Numbered from the stretch's first letter, positions 5,964-14,602 are shown. The stretch is 45,859 bases of DNA from an uncultured Lachnospiraceae bacterium (GCA_944383855.1 CALWRB010000004.1:1-45859); one strand, 5' to 3'. A program made the numbers and translations. The notes: a model not told the origin generated them from the sequence alone.

Positions 5964-7681
5964 AGGTAGTAATCATTGGCGGCGTGGCAGGCGGCGCAAC
6001 GGCAGCAGCAAGAATCAGAAGACTGGACGAAAAGGCAGAAATCATTATTTTGGAACGCAGCGGTTTTATTTCCTATGCCAACTGCGGTCTGCCCTATTAT
6101 ATCGGCGGCGAGATTAAAGATCGCCAGAATTTGACCTTACAGACACCGCAGAGTTTTTTTGCACGGTTCCGTATAGACGTAAGAGTACACAACGAGGCGA
6201 TTTCCATCGACCCAAAGCAAAAAACGGTATTGGTGCGTGACCTGCAAAGCGGCAGAGAGTATACGGAAAGCTATGATAAGCTGCTGCTGTCTGTCGGCGC
6301 GAAGCCTGTGGTGCCCGATCTGACGGGTGCGGATAGTCCGAGAGTGCTGACACTGCGCACGGTGGAGGACACTTTCCGTATTTACGATGCGATCGAAAAA
6401 TGGCAGGTAAAGACGGCGGCTGTCATCGGCGGCGGATTTATCGGACTGGAAATGGCGGAAAATTTACGCGCGCGGGATATTACAGTGACACTGTTCCAGC
6501 GTAGTGCGCATGTCATGCCGCCGTTAGATCAGGATATGGCAGGCGCGGTGCATCAGCAGATGCGAAAAGGCGGCATTGATCTGCGGCTGTTTGCGGCGGT
6601 AACGGGTTTTGTGGAAGAAGAAAACGGCATTGCGGTGCAGTTACAAGACGCACCCTCTTTCTTGGCGGATCTGGTAATCCTTGCGGTAGGCGTGGTGCCG
6701 GAAAATACATTGGCAAAGCAAGCAGGATTGCAGCTTGGCAAAAAAGGCGCGGTTTGTGTCAATGAGGCGATGGAAACCTCAGAGAAAGATATTTATGCCG
6801 TAGGGGACGCGGTAGAGATCCGCCACTTTGTGACCAACGAAAAAACGGTGATTCCTCTGGCGGGGCCTGCCAATAAGCAGGGAAGGATCGCTGCGGACAG
6901 GATCTGCGGGCTCTCCTCTGTTTATAAAGGCGCACAGGGTTCCTCTATTTTAAAGATGTTCGATATGACGATCGCAGCGACGGGGCTGAACGCAAGAGAT
7001 GCCGAAGCGGCAGGCTATGATTTTGATTATGCGCTGATTACGGCTGCCTCTTATGCGACTTATTATCCCGGTGCGGAAAATATGACGATGAAAGTGCTTT
7101 TTGAAAAACCAAGCGGCAAACTGCTGGGGGCGCAGATCATCGGTTATGGTGGTGTGGATAAACGTATCGATGTGTTGGCGACTGCCATTCGTGCAGGCAT
7201 GACGGCAGAGGATTTGACAGAGCTGGATCTGGCTTACGCACCGCCGTATGCTTCCGCGAAAGATCCTGTGAATATGGTGGGGTATGTCATCGAAAACCTG
7301 CTGACAGGAAAGGTAGAGCAGGTGCATTGGGAGGAAGTCCAAGCCGAAAAACAGTATTTGTTAGATGTACGCACCGATGAGGAGGTAGCAGACGGCGGTA
7401 TGCTGCAGGGTGCGGTGCATATTCCGATCGATGTGCTGCGGGAACATTTGGACGAACTGCCAAAAGAGAAAGTGATCTATGTCTATTGCCAAAGCGGTCT
7501 GCGCAGCTATCTGGCATGCCGCATTTTACAGGCGAATGGATTCGACTGCCGCAATATTGCGGGCGGTTTCGGGTTTTATCTGGTTTCTGAACAGAAGGCT
7601 TGCCTGCTGCAAGAAGGCACGGGACCCTGCGGCATGACGCAGGAACAGACACTGGCGGCAGCCGAAAAAAGAAAGGGCTGA
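5960..7681 (+). CDS. CoA-disulfide reductase-like flavoprotein fused to a rhodanese domain
   Basis: The protein has 573 residues. Residues 1-450 are a pyridine-nucleotide disulfide oxidoreductase: FAD motif VIIGGVAGGATAAAR, single active cysteine Cys42 in SYANCGLPYYIGG, NAD(P)H motif AAVIGGGFIGLEMAE and FAD motif IYAVGDAVE. Residues 465-550 are a rhodanese domain with loop CQSGLRS (Cys510). This is the CoADR-RHD architecture, whose characterised members reduce CoA-disulfide, CoA-persulfide or polysulfide with NAD(P)H. There is no SirA/TusA or DsrE domain after the rhodanese, only a short tail with GPCGM. ATG 5960 follows AGGAGG; the frame is open upstream but that part overlaps the rhodanese gene. 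Confidence 0.9.
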   Translation: MKVVIIGGVAGGATAAARIRRLDEKAEIIILERSGFISYANCGLPYYIGGEIKDRQNLTLQTPQSFFARFRIDVRVHNEAISIDPKQKTVLVRDLQSGREYTESYDKLLLSVGAKPVVPDLTGADSPRVLTLRTVEDTFRIYDAIEKWQVKTAAVIGGGFIGLEMAENLRARDITVTLFQRSAHVMPPLDQDMAGAVHQQMRKGGIDLRLFAAVTGFVEEENGIAVQLQDAPSFLADLVILAVGVVPENTLAKQAGLQLGKKGAVCVNEAMETSEKDIYAVGDAVEIRHFVTNEKTVIPLAGPANKQGRIAADRICGLSSVYKGAQGSSILKMFDMTIAATGLNARDAEAAGYDFDYALITAASYATYYPGAENMTMKVLFEKPSGKLLGAQIIGYGGVDKRIDVLATAIRAGMTAEDLTELDLAYAPPYASAKDPVNMVGYVIENLLTGKVEQVHWEEVQAEKQYLLDVRTDEEVADGGMLQGAVHIPIDVLREHLDELPKEKVIYVYCQSGLRSYLACRILQANGFDCRNIAGGFGFYLVSEQKACLLQEGTGPCGMTQEQTLAAAEKRKG

Positions 7682-7688
7682 GAAGCGA

Positions 7689-8105
7689 ATGAAACACAAA
7701 AGGCTACGGCTGATGATCGGCATGTTCAGTATATTGCTGCTGTGTGCTTCCTGTGGTAAAACGCAAGAGGATTTGGGCTATCGGCAGACGGACGCTGCCG
7801 AAGCGGCAAAGATCATGCAGCAGGAAGAAGACTATATCCTGTTGGACGTGCGTACGCAGGAAGAATATGAGGAAGGGCATATCCCCAATGCGATCTGTAT
7901 TCCGAATGAAACGATCGCACTTTGGGAAAGCGAGGAAGACATGGCAGCATTGCCCGATCCGAACGCTTTGATACTGGTATACTGCCGCAGCGGCAGAAGA
8001 AGCAAGGAAGCGGCGGCAAAGCTGGCGGAACTTGGTTATCACAATGTGGTGGAGTTTGGCGGTATCCAAAGCTGGACGGGTGATATTACAACAGAAACAG
8101 AATAA
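7689..8105 (+). CDS. Rhodanese-domain lipoprotein
   Basis: A 138-residue protein with a basic N-terminus, a hydrophobic core and a lipobox-like LLCASC (probably lipidated at Cys22), followed by a rhodanese domain (DVRTQEEYEEGHIPNA; active loop CRSGRRS with Cys99). It should sit on the outer face of the membrane, so the operon has rhodanese modules inside, fused to a reductase, and outside. It begins 7 nt after the reductase gene and is the last gene before a strong terminator. The physiological sulfur donor or acceptor is not visible from sequence. Confidence 0.88.
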   Translation: MKHKRLRLMIGMFSILLLCASCGKTQEDLGYRQTDAAEAAKIMQQEEDYILLDVRTQEEYEEGHIPNAICIPNETIALWESEEDMAALPDPNALILVYCRSGRRSKEAAAKLAELGYHNVVEFGGIQSWTGDITTETE

Positions 8106-8119
8106 AGAAACAATTCTTT

Positions 8120-8161
8120 GACGGCAATGCGTTTTTTTGGAAAGCTTTGCCGTCTTTTTTT
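8120..8161 (+). terminator. Terminator of the trxA-rhodanese operon
   Basis: GACGGCAA (8120-8127) pairs with TTGCCGTC (8147-8154) and is followed by a run of seven T residues. Confidence 0.85.
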
Positions 8162-8202
8162 CAGTCAGTCAAAAAGGCAGTCCGTTTTTTCTTGCAAAAC
8201 AG

Positions 8203-8230
8203 GCATAATGACAGAGAATCGTCATATATT
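8203..8230 (+). promoter_or_regulatory. Candidate SigE-type sporulation promoter of sipL
   Basis: GCATAAT (8203-8209) and CATATATT (8223-8230) are separated by 13 bp. This resembles the mother-cell SigE consensus (about kmATATT, 13-14 bp, CATACAnT), and no good SigA promoter is seen. The expected start is near 8236, 30 nt before the start codon. Confidence 0.5.
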
Positions 8231-8266
8231 TCAGTAATGAAGTGCAAAAGAAGGAGGATTGGGGCT

Positions 8267-9838
8267 ATGGCATTGGATATGACGAAAGAAACGGTGCGCC
8301 TGGACAGACCGATCGGAAAGGAAACGGCGCAGATCTTACTGGAGGGGGACACCATTGTGCCGGACAGTAAGGCTGACGCGCAGGAAGTGCTCAGATGCCG
8401 CGGCAGAATAGAGCTGGAGGAGCCGGTGGTCAGTGAGGAGCGTATCGGGGTGAAGGGAAGCCTGCATGTCGAGATCATGTACCGCACCAAAAACAGCACG
8501 CAGCCGTTGTCTGTGATGGAAAGCACATTGCCGATCGAAGATGTGATGCATATGGACGGCTTGCAGCCATCGGCAGAGGTGACACTGACGGCAAAAATCG
8601 AGCATTTGAGCTGCAGTGTGGTTAACGACAGAAAGATCAATACAAGAGCCGTGCTTGCGCTTGGCGCGAAGGCACAGGAAAGTGTAGAGATACAGCCTTT
8701 GGCGGCGGTAGCAGAGGATATGGTGGAAGTCAAGATGGGGCAGATGACGCTCAAGCAAACAGCAGCCGAAAAAAGGGACAGGTTTTTGGTGCAGGAAGAA
8801 GTTGCGCTGCCGGCGGAAAAACCTGCAATCGGGGAAATTCTTTCCAAAGACGCTGTGGTGGCAGATGTGGATATCCGACCGATGGAAGGTAAGCTTTCCA
8901 TGCGAGGAAACCTTCGGCTGACGGTGCTTTACATACCGGAAGGGACGGAAGCGGTTGCAGAAAGCGTTGTTTTTCGCCTGCCGTTTCACGGAACGCTGGA
9001 TATGGAGGGCTTGACGGCGCAGTCGCAGGTTTCTGCAAAATGCAAGGTATTGGAAATGCGCGTAGAACCGCTTGCAGATGAAGGCGGGGAGGATCGTATC
9101 CTACAGGCGGATATCAGTGTGGGGGTTGCTGCGCGGGCGAAGGAAGAAATGCACCTGCCCGTGGTCGAGGACGCATACCACCCGCAGTATCCGCTGCATG
9201 TCAACCGACAGCAGATCAGCTATCCTATGGAAGTGGGAATCTGCCGCGGACGGCTTTCTGTGAAGGAAAACATCGTTCTGTCGATGGCAGAGGCACCTGT
9301 TATGCAGGTAAAGGATATTTCCTGCCGCGTGGACAGTGTGGAAGCTATGGTAAAGGACGGCATGGTCGAGTTGGAAGGCGTATTGCAGATGGAGGCGCTT
9401 TATTTATGCCAGGACGATCGGACACCATTTGCCTTACTGCGCAGAGAAGTGCCGTTTTCCGGACAGATTTTATGTAAGGAAGCCAGAAATGCAGACACTG
9501 CCGAGGTGAGCGTTACCGTAGAGGACTGTGATCTGCAGATGCTTTCTGACGCGGAAGGCGAGCTTCGTGTGACAATGGCAGTGGAGGCAGCTTTGCTTCG
9601 ACAAATGGAAGCGGTGTTTGCGACGGAGTTGAGTATGGAGGAACAGCCGCAGGAGAAAATGACAGCAGGCGCTGTAATCTATGTCGTACAGCCGGGCGAC
9701 AGCGTGTGGGAGATCGCCAAAAAATACGGCGTGCCGGTAGAGCAGCTGCTGCGCTTTAATGCCATGGAGGACTCCAGTGCGGTTTATCCCGGGCAAAAAC
9801 TCTTGCTGTTAAAGACGACCAAAGAACAGATCGGCTGA
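8267..9838 (+). CDS. sipL: SipL-like spore protein (SPOCS/DUF3794 domains plus C-terminal LysM)
   Basis: A 523-residue protein with repeated SPOCS (DUF3794) segments, visible as recurring VPDSKADAQEVLRCRGRI-like and VKENIVLS-like motifs over about 20-460, and a C-terminal LysM domain (about 472-517, YVVQPGDSVWEIAKKYGV). This matches the length and layout of Clostridioides difficile SipL, which binds SpoIVA and is needed for coat assembly around the forespore. ATG 8267 has a perfect AAGGAGG at 8251-8257; the frame is open upstream but overlaps the preceding terminator. It stands alone between terminators with a SigE-like promoter, which fits mother-cell expression. Confidence 0.85.
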   Translation: MALDMTKETVRLDRPIGKETAQILLEGDTIVPDSKADAQEVLRCRGRIELEEPVVSEERIGVKGSLHVEIMYRTKNSTQPLSVMESTLPIEDVMHMDGLQPSAEVTLTAKIEHLSCSVVNDRKINTRAVLALGAKAQESVEIQPLAAVAEDMVEVKMGQMTLKQTAAEKRDRFLVQEEVALPAEKPAIGEILSKDAVVADVDIRPMEGKLSMRGNLRLTVLYIPEGTEAVAESVVFRLPFHGTLDMEGLTAQSQVSAKCKVLEMRVEPLADEGGEDRILQADISVGVAARAKEEMHLPVVEDAYHPQYPLHVNRQQISYPMEVGICRGRLSVKENIVLSMAEAPVMQVKDISCRVDSVEAMVKDGMVELEGVLQMEALYLCQDDRTPFALLRREVPFSGQILCKEARNADTAEVSVTVEDCDLQMLSDAEGELRVTMAVEAALLRQMEAVFATELSMEEQPQEKMTAGAVIYVVQPGDSVWEIAKKYGVPVEQLLRFNAMEDSSAVYPGQKLLLLKTTKEQIG

Positions 9839-9969
9839 AGGTATCCCTTGCGATCGTAAGTAAAAAAATCGGTTTTTTTATTCCCATGATGAGAGGTGCG
9901 CCCCGTTTTTTCCGTGGGGGCAAGAAGGGTGTTTTTTGTTTCCAAACGGGACAAAAAAGCCCTTTTTGT

Positions 9970-9997
9970 TTGCATTTTGAAAAGGTTGTGCTATAAT
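9970..9997 (+). promoter_or_regulatory. Promoter of the tmk operon
   Basis: TTGCAT (9970-9975), a 16-bp spacer and TATAAT (9992-9997) preceded by TGC (extended -10). The start would be near 10004, about 33 nt before tmk. Confidence 0.8.
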
Positions 9998-10036
9998 CAT
10001 AATGAAAAAGTGCAAGCTTGATTTGAGGTGTGACAA

Positions 10037-10678
10037 ATGGCATCGAACAAAAGAGGCATCTTTCTTTCCATAGAGGGAACGGACGGCAGCGGAAAAAGCA
10101 CGCAGATCGCAAAAATCATTTCCTACCTGCAGGAAAAAGGAAAAGACGTCGTACTGACCCGGGAACCGGGCGGGACACCCATTTCCGAGCAGATCAGGGA
10201 AATGCTTTTGGATACTGCCAATGCGAAGATGACGCCGCTGACGGAAATGCTGCTGTATGCTGCCGCAAGGGCGCAGCATGTGCAGGAGAAGATTCTGCCG
10301 GCTTTGGCAGAGGGAAAAATCGTCTTAAGTGACCGATATGTCGATTCCAGCATTGCGTATCAGGCTTACGGCAGAGGGCTTGGGGAATGCGTAAAGACAG
10401 TCAATGAGATCGCCACAGGCGGTCTGCTGCCTGATTTGACTATTTTTTTGGATCTGTCGCCGCAGGAAGGGATACTGCGCAAAAGCAAAGAGGAAAATCA
10501 TCAAATGGACCGTCTGGAGCAGGAACAGGCAGCGTTTCACGAACGGGTTTATGAAGGGTATCTGGCGGCATGCGCTGATGCCAAAAACCGCGTGGTGCGT
10601 ATTGATGCAAATAAAGATGTGGAAACTGTTTTTTCGCAGATACAGGCTGCTGTAGAGCAGTGTTTGGATTTACGGTGA
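10037..10678 (+). CDS. tmk: Thymidylate kinase
   Basis: A 213-residue P-loop kinase that phosphorylates dTMP to dTDP for DNA synthesis. Visible motifs are Walker A EGTDGSGKST (about 14-23), TREPGGTPISEQIRE (the TMP-binding arginine and proline loop) and DRYVDSSIAYQAYGRG. The length is standard. ATG 10037 follows GAGGTG. It is the first gene of the conserved Firmicutes cluster tmk-darA-holB-ricT-trmN6-rsmI. Confidence 0.97.
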   Translation: MASNKRGIFLSIEGTDGSGKSTQIAKIISYLQEKGKDVVLTREPGGTPISEQIREMLLDTANAKMTPLTEMLLYAAARAQHVQEKILPALAEGKIVLSDRYVDSSIAYQAYGRGLGECVKTVNEIATGGLLPDLTIFLDLSPQEGILRKSKEENHQMDRLEQEQAAFHERVYEGYLAACADAKNRVVRIDANKDVETVFSQIQAAVEQCLDLR

Positions 10679-10720
10679 AAGAGTTTTACGGATACAAAGA
10701 AAGATGAGAGGGGTATTATA

Positions 10721-11050
10721 ATGATGAAGTTGGTAGTAGCAATCATTCAGGAAGAGGACACACCGCATGTGGTGGAACAGCTGAACGAAGCGGGCTTTCA
10801 GGTTACCAGACTGGCGACCAAAGGCGGTTTTCTGCGTGCGGGCAACACAACGCTTTTGATGGGTACGGAAGAAGAAAAAATTCCGGAAGCGCTGAAGATC
10901 ATTGAAGAAAACAGCAAAGTACGTACGCAATATGCGACCATGCCTTCCGCAGGCGGTGCGATGCATGGATTGGTATTGGCGCCCATCGAGATTAGAATCG
11001 GCGGCGCAACGGTATTTGTGCTGGACGTGGATCAGTTCCATAAATTTTAA
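10721..11050 (+). CDS. darA: Cyclic-di-AMP receptor DarA/PstA (YaaQ family)
   Basis: A 109-residue PII-like trimeric protein of the former DUF970 family, which binds cyclic di-AMP in Firmicutes. It shows the conserved start KLVVAIIQEEDT, the motif TRLATKGGFLRAGNTTLL and the C-terminal GGATVFVLDVDQFHKF. The target of the signal is unknown. Two adjacent ATGs (10721, 10724) are possible; GAGAGGGG at 10706-10713 fits either. It lies between tmk and holB as in other Firmicutes. Confidence 0.93.
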   Translation: MMKLVVAIIQEEDTPHVVEQLNEAGFQVTRLATKGGFLRAGNTTLLMGTEEEKIPEALKIIEENSKVRTQYATMPSAGGAMHGLVLAPIEIRIGGATVFVLDVDQFHKF

Positions 11051-11086
11051 GCCTCTTAAAAGAGATACAAAAAGGAATACGTGCAA

Positions 11087-11114
11087 AGGCGGCGGGGAAT
11101 CTTCTCTGCCGCCT
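11087..11114 (+). other. Hairpin between darA and holB
   Basis: AGGCGGC (11087-11093) pairs with GCCGCCT (11108-11114). It is followed by GTTAAAAAAAGGGGG rather than a T-run, so it is not a canonical terminator. It may modulate read-through or stabilise the mRNA ahead of holB. Confidence 0.35.
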
Positions 11115-11134
11115 GTTAAAAAAAGGGGGAACCA

Positions 11135-12124
11135 TTGTTGCAAAACAGAATATGGGGCAGAGAGCACTTGCTTGCCAGCCTGCGCCGCGCGATGGAACAA
11201 GATCGGGTTTCCCATGCGTATTTATTTGTAGGGGCGAAAGGCGCCGGTAAACGTATGCTCGCGGACGCTTTTGCCAAGGCATTGCAATGCAGGCAGGGCG
11301 GCACAGAGCCTTGCGGCGAGTGTGACAGCTGTCGTGCGATGCAGGCGCATCAGCACCCCGACTGCATTTATGTGCAGGGGGAGAAGAAAACGCTGGGCGT
11401 GGAGGAAATCCGCGCGCAGATTGGGGAAACGGTATATTTGAAACAATACCGTTACCGTTATAAAATTTATATCATTCCGGAAGCGGATACGATGACGGTG
11501 CAGGCACAAAACGCATTGCTCAAAACCTTGGAGGAACCGCCCAAACAGGTGATTTTTCTGCTGTTGGCGGAAAACGAAAGAGCTTTTTTGCCGACGATAC
11601 TCTCCAGAACAGTGGTGATGAAGCTGCCGCCGCTGCCGCAGCAAACGGTGGAGCGGTATTTGATGGAGGAAAAAGATTTCTCCCCGCAGGAAGCGGCGTT
11701 ATACGGCAGTTATGCGCAGGGCAGTATCGGCAAGGCATTGGAGTTGAGCGAAAGCGAAACATTTTCGCAAATGCGGCAGGAGATTTTAGCGTTTTTGATG
11801 CGTTTGCCGCAGATGGCAAAGGCGGAAGTGCTGGAATATGCCAAGGAATTGGAAAAATATAAAAGCGACACACGTTTTTTGGAAATGATTTATCTTTGGT
11901 ATCGAGATGTGCTGACGGTGAAATTACTGCGCCAACCCACTTATTTGATACAAAAAGATAAACAAGAGGAGATATTTGCGGCGGCGGCACAGCAAAGTGC
12001 GGCAGATGCCGCAAGAAAAGCCAAGGCAGTCCGCGCAGCCGGACAGGCTTTGGCGCAAAACGGGAATTTTCGCCTCAGCATGGAAGTGATGCTGATGGCA
12101 TTAAAGGAGAATCAGAGTCTATGA
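11135..12124 (+). CDS. holB: DNA polymerase III subunit delta'
   Basis: A 329-residue clamp-loader subunit that helps place the sliding clamp on DNA. Residues 1-45 include WGREHLLASLRRA and a P-loop-like GAKGAGKRMLA in which the usual Ser/Thr after the Lys is Arg, suggesting weak or no ATP hydrolysis. A zinc motif of four cysteines follows (CRQGGTEPCGECDSC), then the sensor region QNALLKTLEEPP and the SRT motif LPTILSRTVV. There is no ATG; TTG 11135 or TTG 11138 is used after AAAAGGGGGA. The stop overlaps the ricT start (ATGA). Confidence 0.92.
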   Translation: MLQNRIWGREHLLASLRRAMEQDRVSHAYLFVGAKGAGKRMLADAFAKALQCRQGGTEPCGECDSCRAMQAHQHPDCIYVQGEKKTLGVEEIRAQIGETVYLKQYRYRYKIYIIPEADTMTVQAQNALLKTLEEPPKQVIFLLLAENERAFLPTILSRTVVMKLPPLPQQTVERYLMEEKDFSPQEAALYGSYAQGSIGKALELSESETFSQMRQEILAFLMRLPQMAKAEVLEYAKELEKYKSDTRFLEMIYLWYRDVLTVKLLRQPTYLIQKDKQEEIFAAAAQQSAADAARKAKAVRAAGQALAQNGNFRLSMEVMLMALKENQSL

Positions 12125-13002
12125 CGGAAGTAGTTGGAATTCGATTTAAAAAAGCGGGAAAAGTATACTATTTCGACCCCGACGGCTTGCAGATGGAAGC
12201 GGGGTGCGACGCGATCGTGGAAACGGCAAGAGGTGTGGAATTCGGCTCTGTTATTCGCGGCAACTGCATGGTGCCGGACGAAACGATCGTGCTGCCGTTG
12301 AAAAAAGTGCTGCGCATCGCAACGAAAGATGATGTGCGCATTGTGGAACGCAATCGGAAAAAAGAGGCGGACGCCTTTGAGATATGTCTGGAAAAAATCA
12401 GCCATTTCGGTTTGGATATGAAGCTGATCGATGTGGAGATTACATTTGACCATAATAAACTGATTTTTTATTTCACCTCTGACGGCAGAGTGGATTTTCG
12501 GGAATTGGTCAAGGAACTTGCGGCAGTTTTCCGTATGCGTATTGAACTGCGCCAGATCGGTGTAAGGGACGAGGCAAAGATGTTAAACGGCATCGGCATC
12601 TGCGGCAGAGCATTATGCTGTGCGACTTTTTTGGGGGATTTTCAGCCGGTATCCATTAAAATGGCGAAGGAACAGAACCTTTCTTTGAATCCCACCAAAA
12701 TCAGCGGCGTCTGCGGCAGACTGATGTGCTGCCTGAAGTACGAGGAAGAAGCGTATGAGGAACTGAACCGCAAGCTGCCATATGTGGGTGATATTGTGGA
12801 AACAGCCGACGGCATGGGAGAAATTCTCTCTACCAATGTACTGACACAGACGGTGAAAGCGGCGGTCAGAAAGAAAGAAAACGATCCCCCGACATTGGCA
12901 TTTTATCATGTAGATGAGATCAAAGTGGTCAAATCCAAGAAAAAGAAGAAAAAACAGGCGGAAGAAGCGAATTTAGAGGCATTGAAGCAATATGAGGACT
13001 GA
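12121..13002 (+). CDS. ricT: PSP1-domain protein RicT (YaaT family)
   Basis: A 293-residue protein with a PSP1 C-terminal domain. In Bacillus, RicT forms the Y-complex with RicA and RicF, carries Fe-S clusters and FAD, and helps RNase Y mature mRNAs and control sporulation and competence. Conserved cysteines appear in GICGRALCCATFLGDF and GVCGRLMCCLKYEEEAYEE. The C-terminus is a lysine-rich tail. The start overlaps the holB stop. The ricA and ricF partners are not in the window. Confidence 0.93.
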   Translation: MTEVVGIRFKKAGKVYYFDPDGLQMEAGCDAIVETARGVEFGSVIRGNCMVPDETIVLPLKKVLRIATKDDVRIVERNRKKEADAFEICLEKISHFGLDMKLIDVEITFDHNKLIFYFTSDGRVDFRELVKELAAVFRMRIELRQIGVRDEAKMLNGIGICGRALCCATFLGDFQPVSIKMAKEQNLSLNPTKISGVCGRLMCCLKYEEEAYEELNRKLPYVGDIVETADGMGEILSTNVLTQTVKAAVRKKENDPPTLAFYHVDEIKVVKSKKKKKKQAEEANLEALKQYED

Positions 13003-13738
13003 TATTTGCATACAGCCGTGGGAACGGGTGGACGACCTGCATCGAAAAGGGTATCACATCATACAGGACCCGAAACGCTTTTGTTTCGGCGCGGATGCGG
13101 TGCTGTTAAGCGGGTTTGCAAAAGTGCAAAAGGGCGAAAAGGTGCTGGATCTTGGCACGGGAACGGGCATTATCCCGATCCTTCTGGCGGCGCGTTTTCC
13201 AATGGGCAGCTGCGTTGGTTTGGAGATTCAGGCAGAAAGCGTGGAAATGGCGCAGCGCAGTGTATGCTTGAATGAATTGGAGCAGATCGTACAGATCAAG
13301 CAGGGGGACATCAAGGAAGCGGCAAAGCTTTTTGCGGCATCTTCTTTTGACGTGGTAACGTCCAATCCGCCGTATATGAATGACGGCGGTGGGTTACGCA
13401 ACCCTTTTGCGCCGAAAGCGATCGCGCGGCATGAGCTGCTTTGTTCTCTGGAAGATGTCATTGCCGCCGGGGCAAAGCTTTTGCACCCCAACGGCAGGTT
13501 TTATATGATACACCGCCCGCATCGGCTGACGGATATCCTCTGTTTGCTTAGACAGTATAAACTGGAGCCGAAACGACTGCGTTTTGTGCACCCGTTTGTC
13601 GGTAAGGAGCCGTCGATGGTTCTGGTGGAAGCGATACGCGGTGCGAAGGCAATGGTGAAAGTCGAGCCGCCGCTTGTGATTTACCGTAAGGAAGGCGAAT
13701 ACACCGAGGAGATCATGGAAATATATTACGGAGAGTAA
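12992..13738 (+). CDS. trmN6: tRNA1(Val) (adenine(37)-N6)-methyltransferase family protein
   Basis: A 248-residue SAM-dependent methyltransferase with motif I VLDLGTGTGIIPILLA and the catalytic NPPY motif in VTSNPPYMN, typical of enzymes methylating the N6 of adenine. It corresponds to Bacillus YabB and E. coli YfiC/TrmN6; the substrate in this organism is inferred from the family. The N-terminus has the expected IIQDPKRFCFGADAVLLSGF. ATG 12992 lies 11 bp inside ricT, so the genes overlap. rsmI follows after 6 bp. Confidence 0.88.
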   Translation: MRTDICIQPWERVDDLHRKGYHIIQDPKRFCFGADAVLLSGFAKVQKGEKVLDLGTGTGIIPILLAARFPMGSCVGLEIQAESVEMAQRSVCLNELEQIVQIKQGDIKEAAKLFAASSFDVVTSNPPYMNDGGGLRNPFAPKAIARHELLCSLEDVIAAGAKLLHPNGRFYMIHRPHRLTDILCLLRQYKLEPKRLRFVHPFVGKEPSMVLVEAIRGAKAMVKVEPPLVIYRKEGEYTEEIMEIYYGE

Positions 13739-13744
13739 AGCGAA

Positions 13745-14602
13745 ATGAGTGGAAAATTATATTTATGCGGCACTCCCATCGGAAATCTGGAAGACGCTTC
13801 GTATCGTTTGGTGCGGACGTTGTCGCAGGTCGATCTGATCGCGGCGGAAGACACCAGAAATACTTTGAAGCTGCTGAATCATTTTGAGATCAAAACCCCT
13901 TTGACCAGTTACCATGAGCATAACAAAGCGCAAAAGGCGCCTTGGCTTCTGGCACAGTTAGAGGCAGGAAGTCAGATCGCTGTGGTCAGCGATGCCGGTA
14001 TGCCGGGTATTTCCGACCCCGGTGCGGATCTGGTGCGGCAATGTGTGGAACAAAACATTGCGGTGACAGTGATACCCGGTCCGACAGCGGCGGTGACAGG
14101 GCTGGTGTTATCCGGTCTGGACAGCAGAAGATTCGTATTTGAAGGATTTTTGCCGCAGGAGAAAAAAGAACGTCGTATGGTGCTGGAAGCACTGCAAAAA
14201 GAGCATCGTACGATGGTGTTTTACGAAGCGCCGCATCGGCTGGAGGAAACGCTGGAAGCGTTTATGCAAACATTCGGCGCTTCCAGACAGATGGCAACGG
14301 CAAGGGAGCTGACCAAAAAATTTGAAGAAGTCCGCAGGGGAAGCATCGCACAAATCATTGCGCATTATCAGGAAAATCCCCCGAAAGGCGAGTTTGTGCT
14401 GTTAGTCGAGGGGGTTTCCCTTTGGCAGCAGGAAGCGCAAAAAGCCGAGGATTGGCAGAAAATATCCGTTCTTTCGCATATGGAACATTATCTTTCGCAG
14501 GGTATGTCGGAAAAGGACGCGATGAAACAAGTGGCAAAAGATCGAAAGGTCGGCAAGCGTGAGATCTACCGACAGCTGCATATTACAAAGGAAGAGGAGT
14601 AA
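13745..14602 (+). CDS. rsmI: 16S rRNA (cytidine(1402)-2'-O)-methyltransferase
   Basis: A 285-residue tetrapyrrole-methylase-fold enzyme that 2'-O-methylates C1402 of 16S rRNA. Signature segments are LYLCGTPIGNLEDASYRLVR, AEDTRNTLKLLNHF, SDAGMPGISDPGADLVRQC and PGPTAAVTGLVLSGL. The C-terminal part is lysine-rich and helical, as in the family. ATG 13745 follows the trmN6 stop by 6 bp. Confidence 0.95.
   Translation: MSGKLYLCGTPIGNLEDASYRLVRTLSQVDLIAAEDTRNTLKLLNHFEIKTPLTSYHEHNKAQKAPWLLAQLEAGSQIAVVSDAGMPGISDPGADLVRQCVEQNIAVTVIPGPTAAVTGLVLSGLDSRRFVFEGFLPQEKKERRMVLEALQKEHRTMVFYEAPHRLEETLEAFMQTFGASRQMATARELTKKFEEVRRGSIAQIIAHYQENPPKGEFVLLVEGVSLWQQEAQKAEDWQKISVLSHMEHYLSQGMSEKDAMKQVAKDRKVGKREIYRQLHITKEEE

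Noticed and set aside
9839..9969. Hairpins such as GCCCC/GGGGC near 9900-9921 and an A/T palindrome near 9860-9880 as the sipL terminator
   Set aside because: Neither has a proper GC stem followed directly by a T-run; the region is rich in T-tracts and no single terminator can be chosen.
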